Shown piece by piece: positions 1-8,396 of a DNA stretch of 64,000 bases. Position 1 is the first letter of the stretch. Every line of letters begins with the position of its first letter. Origin of the DNA: MH13 sp040219355 (GTDB lineage Bacteria; Pseudomonadota; Alphaproteobacteria; Rhizobiales; MH13); the NCBI GenBank assembly GCA_040219355.1, contig JAVJSN010000001.1:62001-126000 (forward strand), written 5' to 3'. The notes beneath the pieces are model-generated. The model did no database searches. It worked only from the letters and a program-made list of their open reading frames with translations, and had not been told where the DNA came from. The position numbers and the translations under genes were made by a program.

Positions 1-2
1 CA

Positions 3-1235
3 CCGGCGGGTGGCGGATCGACCAATCTGTCGGTCACGCTCACCGTACCCCAATCTGCAACGTCAACCGCTGGCGGGACAATCTCGACATCTCTACCCTT
101 ACCAACAGGCAGTGCCGCGCCCCCTGCTGGAACGCCGGTGACCGTTCAAGCCGAAGGCAGCCCCAATGCACCACGGATCGCCGTCACTGTTACTGGCGCC
201 GCTCCGACATCGCCCGACAGCCTACGTGCTGACGCTGCGCGGCAGTCCTCTTTGGCTCCGTTGCTTGCCGATGTGGCCAAGCTGGCCGGACAACCGACGA
301 CGGGTAGTCCAGCTGCTACCAAAAATCTGGATGCCGCACTGGGACGTATTTTGGGCTTCTCGCTGGATGCGGATATGCCGCTTGATGCCAACACTTTGAG
401 ATCAGCCATTGAGGGCGCGCGAACGGGACCGCTTACCGGATCGAATGCGCCTCAAAGCACGGCGTCTCAAACGCCCATGCAATCTGCCTTGGGAGCCCTC
501 GCGCGCGCCCTGGGTATGGTGTTGCCAGCTGTGCCCGAGGGCAATGCGCAGGCCCAGACGCAAGGAACGCAACAGGCGTCTCAACAGGGCGCCCAACAGC
601 TAGGTTCGCCAAAAGGCGATACAGCGGGCGCAAGGCCAACGCCGCCGCCGTTGCCGGATGGCGCGCAGCCCAGCCGCTTGCTCGCTCATCCATTGTCATC
701 CGATGCCCCTGATCTTACCGACCCGGCTGTTCTGCAGACGCTCAAAGGCAAGGCAGAGGCAGCTTTGTCGCGGCTCAACCTGCTCCAAGCCGGTGATCAG
801 ACCGCGGCGCGCGCTGGCGAAGCTGGATCGTCGTTGCGCTGGGATGTGCCATTTCTGATTGGCCAGGAAGCCGCGGTGCTCGGCGTGGTGATCGATCAGG
901 ATGATGCCTCGGATGCCCGCGATGATGAGCGGCTCAAAAGCTGGCGTTTTCGCTTTGCCTTTGAAAGCCAGGTGTTGGGTGGCGTGGAAGGCCTGGTCGC
1001 CCTTCACAGTCAAACCATCAAGCCTGAGGCTGATCCGCATTTGGACATTGCCGTTTGGGCCAGTGAGCCAAGTGTTCGGGCACGGCTGGAGGCAACGCGC
1101 TATGATCTGGTGAAACGCTTGCAAACTGAGGGTTTGCAGATCGACAGTTTAACGATTGCGCCAACCGATGATTTACCCAAACCTAACGTTGTACCTGATC
1201 ATGAGCAGACGCACCGGGTGGACCTTTTCTCATGA
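3..1235 (+). CDS. FliK-like flagellar hook-length control protein (5' truncated)
   Basis: The reading frame is open from the first bases of the window, so the true start lies upstream. The visible N-terminal part is low-complexity and rich in Ala, Thr, Pro, Gln and Gly, as expected for the disordered ruler region of FliK proteins. The last 140 residues form a folded-looking alpha/beta domain (motifs RWDVPFLIG, RFRFAFESQVLGG and LDIAVWASEPSVRARLE) that resembles the FliK C-terminal domain, which contacts FlhB to switch export specificity. The stop overlaps the start of a FlhB C-terminal-domain gene by 4 nt (ATGA), a pairing well known for FliK-like/FlhB-like couples. The domain assignment rests on pattern and context and is moderately secure; the exact role (true hook ruler or paralogue) is uncertain because no other flagellar genes are visible. 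Confidence 0.6.
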   Translation, partial: PAGGGSTNLSVTLTVPQSATSTAGGTISTSLPLPTGSAAPPAGTPVTVQAEGSPNAPRIAVTVTGAAPTSPDSLRADAARQSSLAPLLADVAKLAGQPTTGSPAATKNLDAALGRILGFSLDADMPLDANTLRSAIEGARTGPLTGSNAPQSTASQTPMQSALGALARALGMVLPAVPEGNAQAQTQGTQQASQQGAQQLGSPKGDTAGARPTPPPLPDGAQPSRLLAHPLSSDAPDLTDPAVLQTLKGKAEAALSRLNLLQAGDQTAARAGEAGSSLRWDVPFLIGQEAAVLGVVIDQDDASDARDDERLKSWRFRFAFESQVLGGVEGLVALHSQTIKPEADPHLDIAVWASEPSVRARLEATRYDLVKRLQTEGLQIDSLTIAPTDDLPKPNVVPDHEQTHRVDLFS

Positions 1236-1555
1236 CCGGCACGCCAGGTTCACGCACGCAACCAGTTGAACCGCCCACCATCGCGGTCGCTCTGCGCTAT
1301 GATGAGGATGGATCAGCGCCCATTGTGGTCGCCTCTGGCAAAGGCTCTCTGGCTGAACGGATCATCACCGCAGCTCAAGAAGCCGGTGTTGCGATCGACG
1401 AAAATCCCATGCTTGCCAGTGCGTTAGAGAACGCACCGCTGGATGAACCGATCCCAGAAGAACTCTATCAAGCTGTGGCAGAAGTGATCAGCTGGGTGCT
1501 GCACGCGCGTCGAGATCAACCAAAATCGTCACCCACCGCGAGGATTGCGGGCTGA
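1232..1555 (+). CDS. stand-alone FlhB C-terminal-domain protein (EscU/YscU/HrcU family, YlqH-like)
   Basis: The 107-residue protein matches the cytoplasmic C-terminal part of FlhB. It has IAVALRYD near residue 18, a VVASGKGSLAERI segment, the ENPMLASAL motif and the family-typical ending EELYQAVAEVISWVL. It lacks the membrane domain of FlhB and starts after the point where the autocleavage motif NPTH would be. In the flagellar type III apparatus this domain is the export switch contacted by FliK, and the upstream gene encodes a FliK-like protein with a 4-nt overlap. Similar small proteins (YlqH/FhlX type) are known to substitute in part for the cleaved FlhB C-terminus. The identification is good; its function in this organism is inferred. 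Confidence 0.8.
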   Translation: MTGTPGSRTQPVEPPTIAVALRYDEDGSAPIVVASGKGSLAERIITAAQEAGVAIDENPMLASALENAPLDEPIPEELYQAVAEVISWVLHARRDQPKSSPTARIAG

Positions 1556-2112
1556 TGGCGAGCATTTTGGACCGAGACGTTCATGACAATGAAAATCTTG
1601 TGGCGCCCGCGCAACAATGCCGCAAAGAGTGGCCGGAGGGCGCGGATCACCCCCCTTTGGTGCCGCCAAAGGGTATAGCCACGCCGCCCAAATCACGCCA
1701 TGGTCCGGCCATGATTGACGTTCGACACATAACGCGCGCTGTAGCGCTTGTGATGGTGACCATGCTTGTTGCTGCAAACACGGTTGTCCCGTCACTGTCG
1801 TACGCCCAGAAATATGCCGACCATCTGGCCCAGTATGGCGGGTATGATGCGCGGGTTGCGGCCATCAGCGGATTTGCCTCGCTTTATGTCAGCCCTGAAG
1901 CGCCTATGCTTCCGGTTGTGCTTTCAGTGCCAAGTGATGTGGAAAAGGCTGCGGTGCTGCCAAGCTCCTGCGCCATGGACAAAACGGTGCTGCCAAGCGT
2001 TGCGAGCAACACACCGCCCTGCGGTCATGTCCTCGGATACCTTCTCTCTCAGACCTCGCCTGTTGGCCTTGACCAACCTGCCCTGCGCGGTCCGCCGCGA
2101 GCCTCGGCCTGA
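1555..2112 (+). CDS. hypothetical exported protein
   Basis: The frame starts at an ATG that overlaps the preceding stop (TGATG), which would couple its translation to the FlhB-like gene. From this start the protein is 185 residues. An internal ATG at 1711 would instead give a 133-residue protein beginning directly with a credible signal peptide (MIDVRHITRAV, a hydrophobic stretch of about 18 residues, then a likely cleavage after SLSYA). The mature part has two cysteines (in SSCAMD and PPCGHV) and no domain I recognise. The first 52 residues look unlike a signal peptide, so 1711 may be the real start. No function can be assigned. Confidence 0.4.
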   Translation: MASILDRDVHDNENLVAPAQQCRKEWPEGADHPPLVPPKGIATPPKSRHGPAMIDVRHITRAVALVMVTMLVAANTVVPSLSYAQKYADHLAQYGGYDARVAAISGFASLYVSPEAPMLPVVLSVPSDVEKAAVLPSSCAMDKTVLPSVASNTPPCGHVLGYLLSQTSPVGLDQPALRGPPRASA

Positions 2113-2170
2113 TCACCAACACCTGTCTTTTCCTCTTTGAACTTTGCAAACACCTTCGGAGATACCTCCA

Positions 2171-2791
2171 ATGATTTCACGTCGTTCTTTGTTGCTTGGT
2201 GCCGCCGGCACGGCAGCATTTGCCTCCACCGCCAAAGCCGATAGCGCCATCGATGCGTTCTTGGATTCGGTTGGCCTGGACCCAACCACCGCCGCACAGC
2301 AGGGCTTCCGCATCGACCGTCAGTGGCTGCCACAAGACGTGTCCTACTCGGGCCGTGAACGCCCCGGCACCATCGTGATCGATGTGGCCAGCCGTTACCT
2401 CTACCATGTGCAAGAAGGCGGCACGGCTCGCCGCTATGGCATCGGTGTTGGCCGTGATGGCTTCCGCTGGGCCGGTGCTGCTGTTGTTGGCCGCAAAGCC
2501 GAGTGGCCAACATGGACCCCACCCGCTGCCATGATCCGTCGCCAGCCTGAGCTGCGCGAATGGGCTGGCGGCATGCCAGGTGGCGTCGACAATCCGTTGG
2601 GCGCACGTGCGCTTTACCTTTACCGTGGCGGCCGCGACACGCTGTATCGCATTCACGGCACAAACGCGCCTTGGACCATTGGTCAGGCGATGTCGTCAGG
2701 TTGCATCCGCATGGTCAATGAGCATGTGGAAGAGCTTTATGATCGCGTACGCGTCGGTTCGCGCGTGATCGTGCGTCAGGTTTCTGCCTAA
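2171..2791 (+). CDS. L,D-transpeptidase (YkuD/ErfK family), Tat-exported
   Basis: This enzyme forms or edits 3-3 cross-links, or attaches proteins, in peptidoglycan in the periplasm. The start at 2171 gives a short Tat-type leader (SRRSLLLGAAG ending in AKA). The YkuD domain follows, with TIVIDVASRYLYHV near residue 70, NPLGARALYLY near 140, and the catalytic block HGTNAPWTIGQ...SSGCIRM with the cysteine at residue 178. The length of 206 residues is normal for single-domain periplasmic enzymes. The ATG at 2144 would put nine extra residues in front of the twin arginines and is less likely. A related enzyme lies at 8554-9270 on the other strand. A strong terminator follows. Confidence 0.88.
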   Translation: MISRRSLLLGAAGTAAFASTAKADSAIDAFLDSVGLDPTTAAQQGFRIDRQWLPQDVSYSGRERPGTIVIDVASRYLYHVQEGGTARRYGIGVGRDGFRWAGAAVVGRKAEWPTWTPPAAMIRRQPELREWAGGMPGGVDNPLGARALYLYRGGRDTLYRIHGTNAPWTIGQAMSSGCIRMVNEHVEELYDRVRVGSRVIVRQVSA

Positions 2792-2830
2792 CTTTGGCTG
2801 CCTAGGCGCAAATACTGCTTACCTTTTGGA

Positions 2831-2866
2831 AACGCCCGGTGATCGTTTTGATCATCGGGCGTTTTT
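2831..2866 (+). terminator. rho-independent terminator after the L,D-transpeptidase
   Basis: The arms AACGCCCGGTGATC and GATCATCGGGCGTT are near-perfect complements around a short T-rich loop and are followed by a T tract. It lies 40 nt after the transpeptidase stop and before recX. Confidence 0.85.
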
Positions 2867-2887
2867 CGTCTGCGGCATGCTTCACCC

Positions 2888-3538
2888 ATGTTGACAGGCG
2901 CAGCCCCCGCTGATGAGCCTGTGCCCATGGAAAGTGATGAGCAGGACTGGTCGGAATCAGATTCTGATGCGCTGGAATCAGGTGATGATGGCGCGGCGCG
3001 CGACGCAAAACGTGTCAAACGCCGTGCGCCACGTAAGATGACCGAGAGGCGGCTTCATAACATCGCCCTTGCCTATCTCGATCGCTATGAGGCCAGCGAA
3101 GCTGGCTTTCGCGCCGTCTTGGAGCGCCGCGTCTACAAAGCCGCCCGTGCCCATGATGAGGACCCGGCGACATTTCAATCGATGGTCGATGCCGAGGTGG
3201 AAAAGGCTGTCGCCGCCGGCTTCATCGACGACAAGCGTTTTGCGGAAAACCAGGTGTTTCAACAGCGTGGTCGTGGTGCATCGGCACGGGCGATCCAGGC
3301 GCGTTTGAAGGCCAAAGGTGTCACCGATGATTTGATCGACCACGCCCTGGAAAACGACGAGCGCGACGATGATGAGGCCGCTTGGCGCTACGCGCGGCGA
3401 CGGCGGCTTGGACCCTACCGCAGCAAAGACCGCACAGAAAAACGCGAGCGCGATATGGCCGCGCTGTGTCGCGCTGGCTTCAGCTTTTCACTGGCGGTCA
3501 GGGTGGTGGATGGGAAACATGAGGATGATGATGCGTGA
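2888..3538 (+). CDS. recX: regulatory protein RecX
   Basis: RecX binds RecA filaments and limits recombinase activity. The protein has 216 residues. After an acidic, probably disordered N-terminus of about 45 residues come three RecX helical repeats, visible as RRLHNIALAYLDRYEASE (around residue 55), AGFIDDKRFAENQVFQQRGRG (around 110) and ARAIQARLKAKGVTDDLIDHAL (around 135). A later ATG at 2930 would remove the first 14 residues and is also possible. The stop overlaps the start of nnrDE. In other rhizobia recX is usually not beside recA, and no recA is seen here. Confidence 0.85.
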   Translation: MLTGAAPADEPVPMESDEQDWSESDSDALESGDDGAARDAKRVKRRAPRKMTERRLHNIALAYLDRYEASEAGFRAVLERRVYKAARAHDEDPATFQSMVDAEVEKAVAAGFIDDKRFAENQVFQQRGRGASARAIQARLKAKGVTDDLIDHALENDERDDDEAAWRYARRRRLGPYRSKDRTEKRERDMAALCRAGFSFSLAVRVVDGKHEDDDA

Positions 3539-5066
3539 GCTTTTGACCCCCGTTCAAATGGGTGCTTGCGATGCCTTCACCATTGCGGGTGGCACGCCGG
3601 GCATCGATTTGATGGAGCGCGCTGGGCAAGCAGTGGCAGATGCCGCTCATGCGATGATGCCCAAAAACGGCAAGGTGCTGGTGCTTGCAGGTCCTGGCAA
3701 CAATGGCGGGGATGGCTATGTCGCGGCGCGATTGCTGTCGGCCTTGGGTCATGAGGTTCGCGTGACCGCATTGGGCGACACGGCGAGGCTTCAAGGGGAT
3801 GCCAAATGGGCGTTTGATGGTTGGCTCGGAGATGTTTCACCAGCAAAACCCTTGGACACCTCTGCGTTACAGACACAAGACCTGATCATCGATGCGCTGT
3901 TTGGCGCTGGGCTGACACGTGGCTTGGATGGTGCAGCTGCTGTGCTCGTCGAAGCGGTGAACCAGGCTGGACGGCCGGTGCTTGCGGTCGACCTCCCGAG
4001 TGGCCTGGATGGGCGCACGGGCCGATCTCTTGGTCCTGTTATCAAGGCTGCCTGCACCATCACATTCCATCGCTTGAAACCCGGCCACGTGCTCTATCCT
4101 GGCCGTGGCCTGTGCGGAGACATCCGCGTGGCTGAGATTGGCATTTCTGAGGATGCGATCACCGAGGCTGGCTTCACCGCGCAGCTGACTGGCCCTTACC
4201 TCGCCGAACATCTGCCTGGCCTTTCTGGCGAGGTTCACAAATATGCGCGCGGTCATGCTTTGGTGGTTGGCGGCCCGCCAGAGAAGGCTGGCGCAGGTTT
4301 TTTAGCGGCAAGTGCTGCTCTGCGCGCCGGTGCAGGCCTGGTCACACTGGCTGCCCCACCGATGACAATGGCAGGCAGTGTTGGCCATCATCCGGCCTTG
4401 ATGCGTGCACCCTGCGCCAATGCCTCTGATCTTGCTCGCCTGCTGCGTGATGATCGTTTGACCGCCTGCGCCCTTGGACCCGGCCTCAATCCCAATGAGG
4501 CGACCAGGCAGATGGTCTATGCAGCGTTGGATTCAGGCGCATCTGTTGTGTTGGACGCAGGCGCCATCACCGCTTTTGCGGGTATGGCCGAGACTTTGTT
4601 CGAGCGCATGGCTGCCCGTTCATCGGCAACCGTACTCACCCCGCATTCTGGAGAATTCAAGCGGCTCTTTGGACTTGGTGTGCCTGCTCTGTCAAAAATT
4701 GAGCTGGCCCAGCAGGCAGCCCGCCGCAGCGGTGCGATTGTGGTTTTAAAAGGCGCAGATACCGTGATCGCGCACCCCAACGGCACTCCTGATTGCACCT
4801 ATCTGAACGGTAACGCACCGCCTTGGCTTGCAACAGCTGGATCAGGTGATGTTTTAACGGGCGTTATCGCTGGCTTGCTGGCGCAAACCGGCAATGCACA
4901 TGGCGAGGCTAAGAGCCTTGCAGGAGCGGTTGCCCTTGCCGTTTGGTTGCATGGCGATGCAGGTCTAGAAGCTGGACCAGCGCTTGTCGCCGGCGACCTG
5001 GAGACCGCGTTGCGAACTGCTTTGCAACGGCTGTTGCCATCAAAGTTTTCCGAACTGCAAGGCTGA
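3531..5066 (+). CDS. nnr: bifunctional NAD(P)H-hydrate epimerase / ADP-dependent dehydratase
   Basis: This enzyme repairs hydrated NAD(P)H. The N-terminal YjeF_N domain epimerises the R and S forms and the C-terminal carbohydrate-kinase-like domain dehydrates the S form with ADP. The epimerase half shows GPGNNGGDGYVAARLL (around residue 55), DALFGAGLTRGL and AVDLPSGLDG. The dehydratase half shows GHALVVGG, GAGLVTLAAPP, LGPGLN, VLDAGAI, LTPHSGEF and the nucleotide site ATAGSGDVLTGVIAGLLAQ (around 440). Several in-frame ATGs sit at 3519-3531; I chose 3531 (MRELLTP), where homologues begin and which overlaps the recX stop. The length of 511 residues is typical. Confidence 0.93.
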   Translation: MRELLTPVQMGACDAFTIAGGTPGIDLMERAGQAVADAAHAMMPKNGKVLVLAGPGNNGGDGYVAARLLSALGHEVRVTALGDTARLQGDAKWAFDGWLGDVSPAKPLDTSALQTQDLIIDALFGAGLTRGLDGAAAVLVEAVNQAGRPVLAVDLPSGLDGRTGRSLGPVIKAACTITFHRLKPGHVLYPGRGLCGDIRVAEIGISEDAITEAGFTAQLTGPYLAEHLPGLSGEVHKYARGHALVVGGPPEKAGAGFLAASAALRAGAGLVTLAAPPMTMAGSVGHHPALMRAPCANASDLARLLRDDRLTACALGPGLNPNEATRQMVYAALDSGASVVLDAGAITAFAGMAETLFERMAARSSATVLTPHSGEFKRLFGLGVPALSKIELAQQAARRSGAIVVLKGADTVIAHPNGTPDCTYLNGNAPPWLATAGSGDVLTGVIAGLLAQTGNAHGEAKSLAGAVALAVWLHGDAGLEAGPALVAGDLETALRTALQRLLPSKFSELQG

Positions 5067-5216
5067 CCGCGAGCGCGTGTTTACCGTATTGCTTCACCAA
5101 ACCGGCTAACCTTGCTGCTTAAGCTTACCGCAAGCTTCTGATTTTCAAGACAATTCCCACGTGTTTACGGTTCGTTAAGGACGGAAAAACGTTCACACTT
5201 TTTAAGGGAGTTCGTC

Positions 5217-5558
5217 ATGAAAAAATTGTTCCAAAAAGTGCGCTATTTCGCACTCGCTCTTGCCTTGGCCTTGGCTGTTCAACCGCTTGCATCGGTGACG
5301 ACGGCGAGCGATGTCCGTGCCTATCCCAGTTATTCCGGCCCCAGCAGTCCGATGATAGCCCCCGTAATTGCTGGCGGCGGCGGCTCATCTGCCGGTGGCT
5401 GGATTGTCGGCGGGATCTTTATCTCCGTCGCATCCATCATTGCCTGTGCGATGATAGTCGGCTCCGAAGAGGGGCGTGAAATGACCCTCGAAGAAGCTCT
5501 GCTGTCCGGTGCCATCCCACTGGGCTGCCTGTTTCGCGAGCATCTTGCTGACGAGTAA
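5217..5558 (+). CDS. small exported membrane protein, paralogue A
   Basis: The 113-residue protein has an N-terminal signal-like segment (KKLFQKVRYFALALALALA) and a Gly/Ser linker. A conserved block follows that begins SSAGGWIVGG, continues through a hydrophobic helix containing ISVASIIACAMIVG, and ends EEGREMTLEEALLSGAIPLG. The next gene at 5683 encodes the same block almost residue for residue, although the DNA differs at many third positions. A clear ribosome-binding site (AAGGGAG) precedes the ATG and a strong terminator follows, so it is probably its own transcription unit. I do not recognise the family. The single helix and charged tail suggest a membrane-anchored or oligomer-forming small protein. 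Confidence 0.75.
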   Translation: MKKLFQKVRYFALALALALAVQPLASVTTASDVRAYPSYSGPSSPMIAPVIAGGGGSSAGGWIVGGIFISVASIIACAMIVGSEEGREMTLEEALLSGAIPLGCLFREHLADE

Positions 5559-5574
5559 ACATCTTTACATCAAT

Positions 5575-5607
5575 AAAAGCCCGGTCAGAAGGACTGACCG
5601 GGCTTTT
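5575..5607 (+). terminator. rho-independent terminator between the small paralogues
   Basis: The arms GCCCGGTCAG and CTGACCGGGC form a perfect 10-bp stem with an AAGGA loop, preceded by AAAA and followed by TTTT. It separates the two small paralogous genes into different transcripts. Confidence 0.92.
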
Positions 5608-5682
5608 GGCACCCATACCTGTGATTGCATCTAGGCCGCCGATATGTTTCGTTAACGATGTGCGGGCTGATCCAGGGGTACC

Positions 5683-6003
5683 ATGAGAAAATCAAAGAAA
5701 CCGAGTGTATTGGCTTTAGGAGCTTCCCTGCTCTTCGCAGGTCAGTCGATAACTGCTGCACCGAGCTACGCTGGCGACGGACCACCCGCTGCTGTTGCCA
5801 CTGTTGTCGGCGGTGGTTCCTCGTCGGCTGGCGGATGGATCGTCGGAGGCTTGTTCATTTCCGTGGCATCCATCATTGCTTGTGCGATGATCGTTGGCGC
5901 AGAGGAAGGTCGCGAGATGACGCTTGAAGAAGCGCTTCTTTCTGGTGCCATTCCTTTGGGCTGTTTGTTGCGTGAGGAATTCGGCCTCGACCTGACACCC
6001 TAA
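5683..6003 (+). CDS. small exported membrane protein, paralogue B
   Basis: This 106-residue protein is paralogous to the one at 5217-5558. It has a different N-terminal leader (RKSKKPSVLALGASLLFAGQS), then the shared block SSAGGWIVGG ... ISVASIIACAMIVG ... EEGREMTLEEALLSGAIPLGCL, differing from copy A at only a few residues (IF to LF, S to A before EEGRE). The two DNA sequences differ at many synonymous sites, so the protein sequence appears to be under purifying selection. Only 7 nt separate its stop from the flavoenzyme gene downstream, suggesting co-transcription. The function is unknown. Confidence 0.75.
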   Translation: MRKSKKPSVLALGASLLFAGQSITAAPSYAGDGPPAAVATVVGGGSSSAGGWIVGGLFISVASIIACAMIVGAEEGREMTLEEALLSGAIPLGCLLREEFGLDLTP

Positions 6004-6010
6004 ACCTTCC

Positions 6011-7459
6011 TTGCCCAACAAATCTGAGCGATCCAAGGGCCTAACAAGACGGCAAGCGTCTGTAGCGACTTTAACTCTTGCCGCCGCACCGGCAATGCCG
6101 CGTTTCATTCGATCAGCAACTGCCAGACCGACAGAGGGTGTCACCTTTGTTGAAGCAGGTGGTGGTGAAGCCGAGCGCCTAGCCTTTCAATATAACCTTT
6201 CGTACAGCCAGCCACCAAGATTGCGGGCTGTTTGCGAAACCACCGATGCAGTTGCCCAGACCCTGCGTTGGGCACGCGAAACCGACACATCCTTTGCGAT
6301 CCGCAGTGGCGGCCATTGCTATGGCGGTACCAGTAACCACCCCGACCTGGTGATTGATCTGCGGACGCTGAACGCAGTTTCTGTGGACGCCGCCTCGCGC
6401 ACAGCCAGCGCCCAGTCAGGCACCAAACTCAATGCACTTTATCGTGCAGGCTTTCCTCATGCGTTGGCTCCAGCAGCAGGCTGGTGCGGCGATGTTGCTG
6501 TCGGTGGCCACCTTCTAGGCGGTGGCCTAGGGTATCTGGCACGCGCCAATGGACTTCTTTGCGACCACCTCAAATCGCTGACTCTCATTGATGCACAAGG
6601 AGAGACGCGAAGGTGCTCCGCGCAAGAAAACGCGGACCTTTACTGGGCAAGCCGTGGAGGCGGAGGCGGTCTCGGAATTGTCACCGCGTTTGAAATCGCA
6701 ATGCAACCGGTTGGTGATGTGCACTCGCTGCGGCTGTTTGGCGGGATTGATGCCATTGAGATGCCTGCATTCGTTGAGCGGTGGATGGCATGGAGCGCGA
6801 ATGCACCGCGCGCAACGTCCAGCCAACTTGCTATTGCGACCATGGCTGATGGCAGGCTTTTTGCGCGCGTAACTGGGCTTTCCGGCGAGCTGCGCGAGGT
6901 TTTGTTGGAAGCATTGCAAAGCATTGCTGCAGGATTGATGCCGGTTGACGAGCAAACCATCGTTTCAGGATCTTTTGAACGCGTTATGGAGGATACGGTC
7001 CTTTCCATCCCGCACTTCTATCTGCATTCAGCATCGCATACAGCGGTTCTGCGCGGTGCTCTAACAGCAGTAGATTGGGCACCGGTGCTGGATGCTATGG
7101 TCGCATCAAGGTCTGATACCGGCTCAATGAGCCTTCTTATCGAGGCTATGGGCGGTGCAATCGCCGATACTGCCAACGATGACACTGTGTTTCCTCATCG
7201 CGAGGCTGCTTTCCTCGCAACGGCGAGCTACGGCACCCTCAGCCAAGAGCTTTTGGATGCCGCCCAGCCTGCGCTTGATGACGTCGGCGAGTTTGTTTGG
7301 CGGCATGCCATCGCCAAAGGCTATGCGAACTACCGCGACCGAACGCTTGAGAACTATGAAGACGCCTATTGGGGAGAGAATGTCACCAGGCTGCGGTCCA
7401 TTAAGCGGCGCATTGACCCAGACGGCGTCTTTACCGGGGTCCAAACCATCACTGGCTAG
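6011..7459 (+). CDS. FAD-linked oxidase, berberine-bridge-enzyme type, probably exported
   Basis: This flavoprotein oxidase belongs to the family with a PCMH-type FAD domain and a C-terminal BBE domain; such enzymes oxidise carbohydrates or alkaloid-like substrates. The FAD site reads SGGHCYGG with His102, and GWCGDVAVGGHLLGGG holds Cys159. These are the two residues that carry the bicovalent flavin in family members. The C-terminal BBE motif YWGENVTRLRSIKRRIDPDGVF is intact. The start is a TTG 7 nt after the previous gene and gives a leader with TRRQASVATLTLAAAPA, which resembles a Tat signal. The length (482) is normal. The substrate is unknown. Confidence 0.85.
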   Translation: MPNKSERSKGLTRRQASVATLTLAAAPAMPRFIRSATARPTEGVTFVEAGGGEAERLAFQYNLSYSQPPRLRAVCETTDAVAQTLRWARETDTSFAIRSGGHCYGGTSNHPDLVIDLRTLNAVSVDAASRTASAQSGTKLNALYRAGFPHALAPAAGWCGDVAVGGHLLGGGLGYLARANGLLCDHLKSLTLIDAQGETRRCSAQENADLYWASRGGGGGLGIVTAFEIAMQPVGDVHSLRLFGGIDAIEMPAFVERWMAWSANAPRATSSQLAIATMADGRLFARVTGLSGELREVLLEALQSIAAGLMPVDEQTIVSGSFERVMEDTVLSIPHFYLHSASHTAVLRGALTAVDWAPVLDAMVASRSDTGSMSLLIEAMGGAIADTANDDTVFPHREAAFLATASYGTLSQELLDAAQPALDDVGEFVWRHAIAKGYANYRDRTLENYEDAYWGENVTRLRSIKRRIDPDGVFTGVQTITG

Positions 7460-8016
7460 GCGGGCCTCAATTCAAACAACACCGATCCAACCGGCAAGCC
7501 AAAACGGGTCACAACCGCCTCGTTGATCACCACACCATCAGCGCGGCGGTAGATAACATCAGCAAAGCCCAGGCGGGTCGTTTCGCCACGACTTTCCACA
7601 TCAGCGACATATGTCAAACGGACCTCACCGCTGGTTTCCACCACGCTTGCCGATCCTACCGTGTCTTCGCGCACGCCGGTCCAGCTGTTCGGCCCGGTGC
7701 GCGCGAAAACCCAGGTGAGCCGGTCGGTCTCGCCATCATCGAAGAAAAAATCTTCCACAACCGTTAGCGTTTCGACCCCGCGCACGGTGCGCAGTGTGCC
7801 ATTGAGGCGGGCATCAAAACCACGCTCAATGCCTGCGATCGGAACCGAGAATAGGCCGCGCCCGACAGTGCGGCCCTGGAACGCATCGACCAGACTGATC
7901 GACTGGATGTCACCTTGCGGAGACGGCGGTACGGTTGCGCAACCCGCCACGACGAGTGGGGTTGCAATCAGCAAAGAGCGTCTCGTCAGGCCAATTGGCG
8001 CGGTCGATAAAGCCAC
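7456..8016 (-). CDS. DUF3833 family lipoprotein
   Basis: The 186-residue protein begins with a GTG and carries a lipoprotein signal (TRRSLLIATPLVVAGC) with the lipobox cysteine near residue 26. The mature part matches DUF3833: VDAFQGRTVGRGLF, VEDFFFDDGETDRLTWVF, a GVREDTVGSA turn, and the ending VTRFGLPVGSVLFEL. The family is thought to be envelope-associated; its activity is unknown. It is encoded tail to tail with the flavoenzyme (4-nt overlap of 3' ends) and starts at the base where the upstream gene on the same strand stops, so the two minus-strand genes are probably one operon. Confidence 0.8.
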   Translation of the reverse strand: MALSTAPIGLTRRSLLIATPLVVAGCATVPPSPQGDIQSISLVDAFQGRTVGRGLFSVPIAGIERGFDARLNGTLRTVRGVETLTVVEDFFFDDGETDRLTWVFARTGPNSWTGVREDTVGSASVVETSGEVRLTYVADVESRGETTRLGFADVIYRRADGVVINEAVVTRFGLPVGSVLFELRPA

Positions 8017-8396
8017 TAAAGGGCGCTGCCAATGCGCGCGGTGCCGGTTTCGCCATTGTCACGCACCCAGTTCAGCGTGTTCGCGCCGGTACGGGTGAGA
8101 TCAAAACACATGGGTTGACCTTCATACCAGTTTTCGAACTGTTGGCAGAGGCGGTTGCCATCAATCCACCAGCGCCCTTCATCTTCGGGCTGAACGAAGC
8201 GACCAAGCCCAAGGGCTTCACCATCGCCATCAACACGTCCGCTCGAGCGATAGTTGAGCGGGAATTCCCCGCCGAAAGGCGTTGCCAAATAAATGGTTTT
8301 TCCGATGATTTCAGAGCGAATTTCATTGGCAGAGAAAGACGATGCCTGTGCTGGAAGGGCCAGCAAAGCGGCACAGAAAACAAGAATGAAGCGCAT
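8016..8396 (-). CDS. hypothetical exported protein
   Basis: The start at 8396 (MRFILVFCAALLALPAQA) gives a clean signal peptide and a 126-residue precursor. A longer frame from 8435 would place 13 residues before the signal and is unlikely. The mature part contains GKTIYLATPFGG, RWWIDGNRLCQQFENWYEGQPMCF with two cysteines that could form a disulphide, and a beta-rich ending. Its stop shares a base with the start of the DUF3833 lipoprotein gene. The layout resembles the rhizobial periplasmic DUF995-type proteins, but I am not certain of the family. Confidence 0.6.
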   Translation of the reverse strand: MRFILVFCAALLALPAQASSFSANEIRSEIIGKTIYLATPFGGEFPLNYRSSGRVDGDGEALGLGRFVQPEDEGRWWIDGNRLCQQFENWYEGQPMCFDLTRTGANTLNWVRDNGETGTARIGSAL

